Below, in pieces: positions 1-7,436 of a DNA stretch of 11,672 nt. The notes beneath the pieces were generated by a model. That model was not told where the DNA came from and made no database searches. It saw nothing but the letters and a program-made list of their open reading frames with translations. Made by a program: the position numbers and the translations under genes. The stretch's first letter is position 1. Each line of letters begins with the position of its first letter. The stretch covers positions 1-11,672 of the forward strand of contig CAJOOU010000104.1 of NCBI GenBank assembly GCA_905236735.1, in the 5' to 3' direction. The DNA comes from an uncultured Eubacterium sp. (GTDB lineage: Bacteria > Bacillota > Clostridia > Lachnospirales > Lachnospiraceae).

Positions 1-2151
1 AAAAAAGCGCTTGCGGTCATTATGACCTGCGCAATGCTCGGCGCACTTACGGCCTGCGGCCAGAGTGAGACGCCTGCTGAAAGCGGCACAGCCGAGACAA
101 CCGAGGTAACTACGGATGCGGCATTTGACGAAGAGGTGGTTCCTAACTACATCGGAACTCTTATTCCGACATTTGCAAAGAGAGTAAACGACTCTTATAC
201 CCTCGGTCTTTATGTACAGGGTAGTGATGTAGTGGGAGACTACTCATATCTTGGAGATTTTGCCGAAGCCACAGCTGACGGAGTTAATATCTCTGACATT
301 GCAATTGAGGCTGAGGGCAGCGGCTTTACTGCACTTGCAATTCAGAGAACTGACAGTGATGAAGCATCGACGGTTAATATGTCAAATGTAGACATTACAC
401 TTACCGATGAAAATGACGACGGCACAAATGTATCGGACTTTACAGGTCTAGGTAGTGCAATTGTTGCATCAGGTGCATCTGAAACAGATCATATCAAGCT
501 TAATATCGACAACATGAATCTTACCACAACAGGATTCGAGCGTGACGGTATTATTGTTGATGATTATGCTGATGCAATTGTTGAAAATTCCAACATCGTT
601 GTTAACGGAAACGATCCATTAAACAACGCTTATGATGGATATCTTAACAGCGCAAACCAGGCTCTTATGCTTTCGCCACCATGGATTTTGGGTATTCAGG
701 GAGGAGCAAGAGCTGCCAATGTGCTTGGAGATTACAGCTCGCTTACTGTAGCCGATTCGTATGTTGAATCGGGCGCATGGGCTATCCTTTCAACAGATGA
801 TTGTACTGAGCCTACAATTAATGTTATAAACTCAGAACTTGCTATAGCTACAGCCGATTCAGAGTACGGCCTTAACGGCGGTGCAGAACTGTTTGGATAT
901 GATTATAACTACGGCTCAGGCTACGGTACATATGATATAGGTGGTGCAAATGAGTATTTCTACGGTACAACATTTACAGGTGTAACCGAAGCTACTATTA
1001 TGACAGGTACAGGAGAAATCTACTTCGGACCTTCAAGCGACGGACTCTCGGTAAATGACGGAACAGGAAATGAAGTATATACATATTCGGGAGAAGCCAA
1101 GGATACTGTTGTAAACGGTGTATTCGGACTTATGGATCACCAGAGCGGTACAGCTACTCTTGATGCCGGCTCTGTATGGAACACAGAAGATGCGGTAATC
1201 CTTAAGAAAGGTTCAGGAGAGTCTACATACACAGTATCAGGTGCAGAGCTTAACTCAGGCACAGGCGTAATCTTCCAGCTTATGGATGATGATGACGGAT
1301 ATGGCACAGGTGCTTTTGAATCTACAGGCCTTGCATATAATGGAGATGCTTTTGGTATGCCTACATTCCCGAGCGGATGGACGGAAGCAAACGAAGCGGG
1401 ACTTCCTTCAGTAAGCGGTTCTCTTTCGGAGGGAGGAGAAGTAACTTCTACACTTATATTATCTGATTCTGAATACAACGGAAATATTTATAACGGATCA
1501 GGCTCAGGTAAGGACAAAGATGCTACAGGTCTTGCTGTAAACCTTAAGGATGCAACTCTTTCCGGAGCCATTACCTCTACAGAGGCAGTACATGGTCTTC
1601 CTTACTCTGAGGAGGCTGTAAACTATCTCGATAACCTTGCTGCTACATATAATGATTCATTCAGCGTGCAGGGTGATGAGGGAAGCTTAGACGGCGACGG
1701 AGCTTATGGTGTAACCTACGCCCTGCTTGATGCTGACGGAAATGTTACGGAAGATGCAACAAACGCTGCATTTATCCAGCTCTTAGAGTACACAATGAAT
1801 GAGGACTATATCCAGGGCCATATGATTAACTGGGCTGCTGCAGCAGGAAGTGTTGAAGTAACTGTTGATAATTCAACATGGAATGTGACGGAGGACTCAT
1901 ACATTTCATATCTTAACATTGCTGAAGGTTCTACTGTAACAGTTGCTGACGGAGCCACTCTTTACATAGGTGGACAGGCATATATAGGCACAATTGAAGC
2001 GGGTGAATACGGCGAAGTATATGTTGCTCCTGAAGGAGAAGGCGGAGATGATATGATGATGGGACCGATGGACGAAGAAACAGAAGAAGTAACAGAAGTT
2101 CCTGAAATCGACATCACTCATACAGTACAGCTTAAAGTGTACAAAAAATAA
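1..2151 (+). CDS. Large secreted lipoprotein, predicted beta-helix/adhesin-like (5' end missing)
   Basis: The reading frame is open from base 1, so the gene starts just outside the window; the ATG at 22 lies inside the signal peptide and is not the true start. Reading from base 1, residues 1-19 give two lysines, a hydrophobic stretch and the lipobox LTAC, with Cys19 as the predicted lipidated residue. This is a type II (lipoprotein) signal, so the protein should be anchored on the outer face of the membrane. An acidic Ser/Thr/Glu linker follows. The body (roughly residues 60-680) is rich in Gly, Asn, Asp, Thr and Ser, with recurring short strands of the type N-x-x-I/L-x-[V/T], such as NSNIVVNG, NMNLTTTG and VDNSTWNV, as expected of a right-handed beta-helix. 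Only one other cysteine is visible. The C-terminus has a Met/Glu-rich patch (MMMGPMDEE) and ends in a short basic strand. No catalytic motif was recognised. An adhesin or surface polymer-binding role is inference. A strong terminator follows. Confidence 0.8.
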   Translation, partial: KKALAVIMTCAMLGALTACGQSETPAESGTAETTEVTTDAAFDEEVVPNYIGTLIPTFAKRVNDSYTLGLYVQGSDVVGDYSYLGDFAEATADGVNISDIAIEAEGSGFTALAIQRTDSDEASTVNMSNVDITLTDENDDGTNVSDFTGLGSAIVASGASETDHIKLNIDNMNLTTTGFERDGIIVDDYADAIVENSNIVVNGNDPLNNAYDGYLNSANQALMLSPPWILGIQGGARAANVLGDYSSLTVADSYVESGAWAILSTDDCTEPTINVINSELAIATADSEYGLNGGAELFGYDYNYGSGYGTYDIGGANEYFYGTTFTGVTEATIMTGTGEIYFGPSSDGLSVNDGTGNEVYTYSGEAKDTVVNGVFGLMDHQSGTATLDAGSVWNTEDAVILKKGSGESTYTVSGAELNSGTGVIFQLMDDDDGYGTGAFESTGLAYNGDAFGMPTFPSGWTEANEAGLPSVSGSLSEGGEVTSTLILSDSEYNGNIYNGSGSGKDKDATGLAVNLKDATLSGAITSTEAVHGLPYSEEAVNYLDNLAATYNDSFSVQGDEGSLDGDGAYGVTYALLDADGNVTEDATNAAFIQLLEYTMNEDYIQGHMINWAAAAGSVEVTVDNSTWNVTEDSYISYLNIAEGSTVTVADGATLYIGGQAYIGTIEAGEYGEVYVAPEGEGGDDMMMGPMDEETEEVTEVPEIDITHTVQLKVYKK

Positions 2152-2170
2152 AAAGTAAAACTTTTTATAT

Positions 2171-2206
2171 AAAAAGAACGGTTGGCATTGCTAACCGTTC
2201 TTTTTT
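2171..2206 (+). terminator. Intrinsic terminator after the lipoprotein gene
   Basis: Bases 2171-2186 pair with 2190-2205 as a 16-bp stem containing one G-T wobble and a 3-base loop. The core is GAACGGTTGGC/GCTAACCGTTC, and the 3' arm runs into six Ts (2201-2206). The hairpin begins 19 bases after the lipoprotein stop codon, so it should end that transcript. The A-run on the 5' side mirrors the T-run, so the element could also work for transcription arriving from the right, although no convergent gene is visible. Confidence 0.9.
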
Positions 2207-2216
2207 GTGATAGAAT
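2188..2216 (+). promoter_or_regulatory. Probable sigma-A promoter for carAB
   Basis: The -10 candidate TAGAAT (2211-2216, 5 of 6 to TATAAT) is preceded by TG one base upstream (2208-2209), an extended -10. At a 17-base spacing lies TTGCTA (2188-2193, 4 of 6 to TTGACA). Transcription would begin near 2223, giving a leader of about 100 bases before carA. The -35 lies inside the 3' half of the upstream terminator, so terminator and promoter share sequence. A second box, TTGAAA at 2220-2225, has no -10 at acceptable spacing. This is a prediction from motif match only. Confidence 0.5.
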
Positions 2217-2266
2217 ACTTTGAAAGCAAAAGAGATTTTTTTCAAATCGTATTATATAGTTGGTTT

Positions 2267-2311
2267 AAAGAAAAAATCATTAGATTTTTTTTTTTGTAGA
2301 AAAAAGAAAGT
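2267..2311 (+). promoter_or_regulatory. A/T-rich leader region with two mutually exclusive hairpins before carA
   Basis: An 11-T tract (2285-2295) sits between two A-rich tracts. Upstream, 2267-2278 can pair with 2283-2294 as a 12-bp stem with loop ATTA and one G-T pair. Downstream, 2284-2295 can pair with 2300-2311 as a 12-bp stem with loop GTAG and two wobbles. Both stems use the same T tract, so only one can form at a time. The downstream stem stops right at the carA ribosome site (AGGG, 2312-2315). Both stems are almost all A-T and therefore weak. A regulatory role in pyrimidine control is a hypothesis; no PyrR-type binding loop was recognised. Confidence 0.3.
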
Positions 2312-2321
2312 AGGGAAATCT

Positions 2322-3395
2322 ATGAAAGCATTCTTAATTCTTGAGGATGGCACTGTATTTGAAGGAAAAAGTATCGGTGCCGTAAAGGAAGTAATAAGCG
2401 AAATCGTATTTAACACATCAATGACGGGCTATCTTGAGGTTTTGACAGACCCTTCTTATGCCGGACAGGCAGTCGTAATGACTTATCCTCTAATTGGTAA
2501 CTATGGTATCTGCAAAGAGGATATGGAATCGGCAAAAGCCTGGCCTGACGGATACATTGTTCGTGAACTTTCCAGAAATCACAGCAACTTCAGAAGTGAA
2601 GGATCTATTCAGGATTTTCTTAAAGAAAATGATATACCGGGAATATGCGGCATAGACACAAGGGCTCTTACCAAGCTGCTTCGAGACAAGGGTACAATGA
2701 ACGGTATGATTACAACCAACGAAAACTATAACATCAGTGAAATTATTCCCAGATTAAAAGAATATGAGACGGGTAATGTTGTGGAAAAGGTTACCTGCGA
2801 TGCAAAATATGAACTTAAAGGAGACGGTAAAAAAGTTGCTCTCCTTGATTTTGGCGCAAAGAAAAACATTGCCAAATCACTGAATGAGAGAGGATGCAAT
2901 GTTACAGTGTATCCGGCACACACATCAGCCGAAGAGATACTCAATTCCAATCCGGACGGAATAATGCTGTCAAACGGCCCCGGAGACCCTGCTGTATGTA
3001 CAGATATTATAAAAGAAGTTAAAAAACTATATGATTCTGATGTGCCGATTTTTGCAATCTGCCTCGGTCATCAGCTGATGGCACTTGCCACAGGGGCTAC
3101 AACCCATAAGCTTAAATACGGGCACAGGGGAGGCAACCACCCCGTAAGAGACCTTGAAACGGGCAAGGTATATATTTCTTCGCAGAATCACGGCTATGTG
3201 GTTGATACGGAAAATCTTGATGAGAAAATTGCTACTGCGGCATTTGAAAATGTAAATGACGGCACAAACGAGGGACTTAAATATACAGGTAAAAACATTT
3301 ATACCGTACAATTCCATCCGGAAGCATGTCCCGGACCACTTGACAGCGGATATCTGTTTGATAAGTTTATTAATATGATGGGAGGAACAAAATAA
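2322..3395 (+). CDS. carA: Carbamoyl-phosphate synthase small subunit (glutaminase)
   Basis: This subunit hydrolyses glutamine and channels ammonia to CarB for carbamoyl phosphate synthesis, in the cytoplasm, for pyrimidine and arginine pathways. The product is 357 residues, normal for the family. The N-terminal domain begins MKAFLILEDGTVFEG and carries SMTGYLEVLTDPSYAGQ. The C-terminal class I glutamine amidotransferase domain has NGPGDP, the nucleophile elbow ICLGHQ with Cys247, and FHPEACPGP with His332 and Glu334, so the catalytic triad is complete. The start was placed at ATG 2322, 5 bases after AGGGA. The frame is open further upstream to a TTG at 2220, but that adds 34 Lys/Phe-rich residues not typical of CarA, lacks a ribosome site and would lie before the predicted transcription start. 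The stop overlaps the carB start by one base. Confidence 0.97.
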   Translation: MKAFLILEDGTVFEGKSIGAVKEVISEIVFNTSMTGYLEVLTDPSYAGQAVVMTYPLIGNYGICKEDMESAKAWPDGYIVRELSRNHSNFRSEGSIQDFLKENDIPGICGIDTRALTKLLRDKGTMNGMITTNENYNISEIIPRLKEYETGNVVEKVTCDAKYELKGDGKKVALLDFGAKKNIAKSLNERGCNVTVYPAHTSAEEILNSNPDGIMLSNGPGDPAVCTDIIKEVKKLYDSDVPIFAICLGHQLMALATGATTHKLKYGHRGGNHPVRDLETGKVYISSQNHGYVVDTENLDEKIATAAFENVNDGTNEGLKYTGKNIYTVQFHPEACPGPLDSGYLFDKFINMMGGTK

Positions 3396-6300
3396 TGCCA
3401 AGAAATAATTCCATAAAAAAGGTAATGGTTATAGGTTCCGGCCCTATTGTTATCGGACAGGCGGCTGAGTTTGATTATGCAGGTACACAGGCCTGCCGCT
3501 CTTTAAAGGAAGAGGGGTGCGAGGTTGTGCTTGTCAATTCCAATCCGGCAACGATTATGACGGATAAGGATATTGCAGACCAGGTTTATATTGAGCCTCT
3601 TACAGCTGAGGTGCTTGAGAGAATAATTGAAAAAGAAAGACCGGATTCTTTATTGCCTACACTCGGAGGTCAGGCAGGACTTAATCTTGGTATGGAGCTT
3701 GAAGAAAAGGGTATTTTAAATAAATACAATGTAAAACTCATCGGTACAACAGCTCTTACCATAAAAAAAGCCGAAGATCGTCAGGAATTTAAGGACACAA
3801 TGGAAAAAATCGGTGAGCCCTGCGCGCCGTCAACTGTAGTTGAAAACATTCAGGATGGTATAAAATTTGCTCAAAAAATCGGTTATCCTATAGTGCTTCG
3901 TCCGGCTTATACATTAGGAGGTTCGGGCGGCGGTATAGCCAAAAATGAGCAGGAACTTATAGAAATCCTTTCAAACGGACTCAGGCTTTCAAGAGTAGGA
4001 CAGGTACTTGTCGAAAGATGTATAGCAGGATGGAAGGAAATTGAGTACGAAGTAATGCGTGATGCAAACGGTACCTGCATTACTGTTTGTAATATGGAAA
4101 ACATTGACCCTGTCGGAGTACATACCGGAGATTCCATAGTTGTCGCTCCGTCTCAGACACTTGGTGACAAAGAGCATCAGATGCTCAGAAGCTCGGCTCT
4201 AAATATTATAAACGAACTTGGCATTACGGGTGGATGCAATGTGCAGTACGCTCTTAATCCGGAATCTTTTGAATACTGTGTTATAGAGGTTAACCCCCGT
4301 GTAAGTCGTTCATCGGCGCTTGCTTCAAAGGCAACAGGATATCCGATTGCCAAGGTTACTGCCAAAATTGCGCTCGGATATAATCTTGATGAGATAATAA
4401 ATTCAATTACCGGCAAAACATATGCTTCATTTGAGCCTATGCTTGACTATTGCGTTGTCAAATTTCCGAGGCTGCCGTTTGACAAATTCCTTACTGCAAA
4501 GCGCCAGCTTACCACACAGATGAAGGCTACAGGCGAGGTAATGAGTATCTGTACCAATTTTGAAGGTGCGCTTATGAAGTCTCTCCGTTCACTTGAGCAG
4601 CATGTTGACTCACTTATGTCATATGACTTTACGGCTCTTTCGGACGAGGAACTCGACAAACAGCTCCATGTCGTGGACGACAGAAGAATTTTTGTCATAG
4701 CCGAAGCCTTAAGGAGAGGTGTTTCATATGAACATATTCACGAGATTACAATGATTGACGAGTGGTTCATCGACAAACTTGCCATCCTTACGGAGATGGA
4801 AGCAGCATTAAGAAAGGGACCTTTAACTGTAGAGCTTTTAAAAGAGGCCAAGAGAATAGAGTTCCCTGACAATGTTATTGCATTACTTTGCCAAAAAACA
4901 GAAGATGAAATCAGGAAAATGCGTTATGAAAACGGTATCACAGCATCATTTAAGATGGTTGATACCTGCGCCGCAGAGTTTGAGGCTACAACACCTTATT
5001 ATTATTCATGCTTTGACGGCGAAAACGAAGCCATAGAGACACGACCGGAAAAGAAGGTTCTTGTGCTTGGTTCGGGACCTATAAGAATCGGACAGGGTAT
5101 AGAATTTGATTTCTGCTCGGTACATGCCACCTGGGCATTTTCACAGGAAGGCTATGAGACTATTATTGTAAACAATAACCCTGAAACGGTTTCTACCGAC
5201 TTTGATATTGCCGATAAGCTTTACTTTGAGCCGCTTACACCGGAGGATGTTGAAAACATTGTTAATATAGAAAAACCGGATGGAGCAGTAGTGCAGTTCG
5301 GCGGTCAGACAGCCATAAAACTTACAGAATCTCTTATGAAGATGGGAGTACCGATTTTAGGTACAAAGGCCGAGGATGTAGACGCTGCCGAAGATAGGGA
5401 GCTTTTTGATAAAATCCTCGAAGAAACAGGCATTCCGCGTGCAGCAGGCGGTACTGTATACACTGCGGAAGAAGCAAAAGAAGTGGCAAACAGACTCGGA
5501 TACCCTGTACTTGTCAGACCTTCGTATGTACTCGGAGGACAGGGTATGCAGATAGCGATATCCGACTCCGATATCGAGGAATTTATGGGAGTAATCAACC
5601 AGTATGAGCAGGAACATCCCATCCTTGTAGACAAATATCTCGAGGGTAAGGAGATTGAGGTTGATGCGGTTTGCGACGGACATGACATACTTATTCCGGG
5701 AATAATGGAACATATAGAGCGTACCGGTGTACATTCGGGTGACAGTATTTCAGTTTATCCGGCTCCGTCACTTACGGACGAAGTAAGGGATATGATAGTT
5801 GATTATACCGGCAGACTTGCAAGAGCCTTACATGTTGTCGGACTTATAAATATCCAGTTTATAGTAATGGACGGACAGGTTTATGTAATCGAGGTAAATC
5901 CGCGTTCGTCAAGAACGGTTCCTTACATAAGTAAGGTTACCGGCATACCGATTGTAAAACTTGCAACAAAGGTTATTATCGGTAATACTTTAAAAGACCT
6001 CGGATATACTCCCGGACTTGCACCGGCTGCTGATTATATTGCCATAAAGATGCCGGTATTCTCATTTGAGAAATTAAGAGGCGCCGAAATATCTCTTGGA
6101 CCTGAAATGAAATCAACAGGTGAGGCTTTGGGTATTTCAAAGGATTTTGATACTGCGCTTTATAAAGCCTTCCTTGGAGCGGGAATAAATCTTCCCAAAC
6201 ATAAACAGATGATAATTACGGTAAAGGATGCAGATAAGGGTGAGGCCATTGGCGTGGCAAAGAGGTTTGAAGCACTCGGCTATAAGATTTATGCCACAAG

Positions 6301-6598
6301 AAGTACGGCAAAGGTACTTCAGGAAAATGGTGTAAACGCGCTTCGTGTAAACAAGATTTCCCAGGAATCGCCGAATGTGATGGATCTTATTTTGGGACAT
6401 AAGATTGACCTTATTATAGATACGCCTACCCGTGGCCGTGATAAGACAAGAGACGGATTTTTAATCAGACGAAATGCAATTGAGACGGGCATCCACTGTC
6501 TTACATCTCTTGATACGGCAAATGCACTTGCACATTCTCTCGAGAGCGCACATAAAGAACTTGATGTTGTGGATATTGCTACGGTCAAGAATATATAA
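3395..6598 (+). CDS. carB: Carbamoyl-phosphate synthase large subunit
   Basis: CarB uses two ATP, bicarbonate and the ammonia delivered by CarA to make carbamoyl phosphate. At 1067 residues it is full length. The two homologous synthetase halves are clear: the first opens with GSGPIVIGQ at about residue 14 and the second with GSGPIRIGQ at about 559. Each carries an ATP-grasp region (RPAYTLGGSGGG and RPSYVLGGQG) and an EVNPR metal/ATP-site motif (VIEVNPRVSRSSAL and VIEVNPRSSRT). Residues 400-550 match the oligomerisation region. The last 130 residues (from about 938) form the MGS-like allosteric domain, where UMP/IMP or ornithine act in characterised enzymes. The ATG overlaps the carA stop (TAATG), with GGAGG at 3381-3385 inside the carA end, so translation is coupled. 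No anomaly was seen. No terminator follows, so downstream genes may be co-transcribed. Confidence 0.98.
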   Translation: MPRNNSIKKVMVIGSGPIVIGQAAEFDYAGTQACRSLKEEGCEVVLVNSNPATIMTDKDIADQVYIEPLTAEVLERIIEKERPDSLLPTLGGQAGLNLGMELEEKGILNKYNVKLIGTTALTIKKAEDRQEFKDTMEKIGEPCAPSTVVENIQDGIKFAQKIGYPIVLRPAYTLGGSGGGIAKNEQELIEILSNGLRLSRVGQVLVERCIAGWKEIEYEVMRDANGTCITVCNMENIDPVGVHTGDSIVVAPSQTLGDKEHQMLRSSALNIINELGITGGCNVQYALNPESFEYCVIEVNPRVSRSSALASKATGYPIAKVTAKIALGYNLDEIINSITGKTYASFEPMLDYCVVKFPRLPFDKFLTAKRQLTTQMKATGEVMSICTNFEGALMKSLRSLEQHVDSLMSYDFTALSDEELDKQLHVVDDRRIFVIAEALRRGVSYEHIHEITMIDEWFIDKLAILTEMEAALRKGPLTVELLKEAKRIEFPDNVIALLCQKTEDEIRKMRYENGITASFKMVDTCAAEFEATTPYYYSCFDGENEAIETRPEKKVLVLGSGPIRIGQGIEFDFCSVHATWAFSQEGYETIIVNNNPETVSTDFDIADKLYFEPLTPEDVENIVNIEKPDGAVVQFGGQTAIKLTESLMKMGVPILGTKAEDVDAAEDRELFDKILEETGIPRAAGGTVYTAEEAKEVANRLGYPVLVRPSYVLGGQGMQIAISDSDIEEFMGVINQYEQEHPILVDKYLEGKEIEVDAVCDGHDILIPGIMEHIERTGVHSGDSISVYPAPSLTDEVRDMIVDYTGRLARALHVVGLINIQFIVMDGQVYVIEVNPRSSRTVPYISKVTGIPIVKLATKVIIGNTLKDLGYTPGLAPAADYIAIKMPVFSFEKLRGAEISLGPEMKSTGEALGISKDFDTALYKAFLGAGINLPKHKQMIITVKDADKGEAIGVAKRFEALGYKIYATRSTAKVLQENGVNALRVNKISQESPNVMDLILGHKIDLIIDTPTRGRDKTRDGFLIRRNAIETGIHCLTSLDTANALAHSLESAHKELDVVDIATVKNI

Positions 6599-6652
6599 AA
6601 GCTTTGCTTAGACTTATTTTAGCCTGCATAAGCCGGGAAAGGAGGGACGCTT

Positions 6653-7426
6653 GTGCTTACAATTATTACCTGTATACTTGCGGGACTTGGCGCAGGTATA
6701 GCCACAGGTTTTGCCGGGCTTTCGGCAGCAACGGTCATAACGCCGTTTCTTGTAGCCCTTCTCGGCATAAGAACCTATGATGCGGTGGCTATTGCTTTGG
6801 CATCTGATGTCATGGCGTCCGCCGTATCAGCATGGAATTACTATAAACATAAAAATATAGACCTTAAAAACGGCGTAGTTATGATGATGTTTACCATGCT
6901 TTTTACGCTTATAGGCAGCATTATTGCGTCTTTTCTGCCGCAGGTAACCATGGGATGGGTCAGCCTTGTGATTACCGGCTTTATGGGACTTAATTTTATT
7001 ATAAGACCGTCTCCGGATGGCAGAAAATGGTCTATGAAAGATTCCGATTCCATGAAACAGACAGTTATTAGCGGAGCCAGCGGTATTTATATAGGTCTTG
7101 TCTGCGGCATAGTGGGAGCCGGAGGCGGAATGATGATGCTTATGGTGCTTACAATCGTGCTGGGATATGAGCTTAAACCTGCTGTGGGTACCAGTACATT
7201 TATTATGACTTTTACCGCAGGTACAGGAGCAATTACTCATTTTATGCTTGGTGATGTACCCAATATAAAGGTTCTTGTGCTTTGTATAATATTTACTCTG
7301 ATAGGAGCATGGGGCTCTTCAAAGATTGCAAACAAAGCCAGACCTATTACTCTAAACCGCATAACCGGTATAATTTTACTTGGAGTTGCCATTACCATGT
7401 CGTTTGTAAAATTCTTTGCTGATTAA
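6653..7426 (+). CDS. TauE/SafE-family membrane protein (putative sulfur-anion transporter)
   Basis: A very hydrophobic protein of 257 residues, the usual family length, with about 7-8 predicted membrane segments. Two related halves are visible. The first has a Gly-rich segment GFAGLSAATVITPFL near residues 20-34. The second has GIVGAGGGMMMLMVL with the family's glycine-rich motif, followed by GTSTFIMTFTAGTGA. In the first half the GGG motif has diverged. Family members are linked to passage of sulfite, sulfoacetate or related organosulfur anions, but substrates are rarely proven. The start is GTG 6653, 7 bases after AAGGAGGG (6639-6646), among the strongest ribosome sites here. The gap of 54 bases after carB has no convincing terminator, so it probably extends the carAB transcript. 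The next gene, a sulfotransferase, follows within 10 bases, which supports a sulfur-related role. The substrate cannot be assigned from sequence. Confidence 0.88.
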   Translation: MLTIITCILAGLGAGIATGFAGLSAATVITPFLVALLGIRTYDAVAIALASDVMASAVSAWNYYKHKNIDLKNGVVMMMFTMLFTLIGSIIASFLPQVTMGWVSLVITGFMGLNFIIRPSPDGRKWSMKDSDSMKQTVISGASGIYIGLVCGIVGAGGGMMMLMVLTIVLGYELKPAVGTSTFIMTFTAGTGAITHFMLGDVPNIKVLVLCIIFTLIGAWGSSKIANKARPITLNRITGIILLGVAITMSFVKFFAD

Positions 7427-7436
7427 GGTGATTAAT

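Noticed and set aside
1137..1478. Minus-strand open frame inside the lipoprotein gene (113 codons), and similar minus-strand frames inside carB, the TauE-like gene and the sulfotransferase gene
   Set aside because: All lie fully inside well-supported + strand genes, have no ribosome site or family resemblance, and read as antisense of the real codons.
2220..2321. Possible 34-residue N-terminal extension of CarA starting at TTG 2220
   Set aside because: It has no ribosome site, is Lys/Phe-rich and unlike CarA N-termini, would begin just before the predicted transcription start, and ATG 2322 has AGGGA at good spacing.
2207..2321. PyrR-type attenuator or a riboswitch before carA
   Set aside because: The gap is only 115 bases, no PyrR binding-loop consensus was recognised, and there is no strong GC-rich terminator hairpin in the leader.
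3395..6598. Internal duplication in carB as a novel repeat
   Set aside because: The two similar halves are the normal ancient duplication of carbamoyl-phosphate synthase large subunits.
6599..6652. Inverted repeat GCTTA...TAAGC (6606-6610 with 6629-6633) as a terminator after carB
   Set aside because: Only 5 bp with an 18-base loop and no T-run. It cannot serve as an intrinsic terminator on this evidence.
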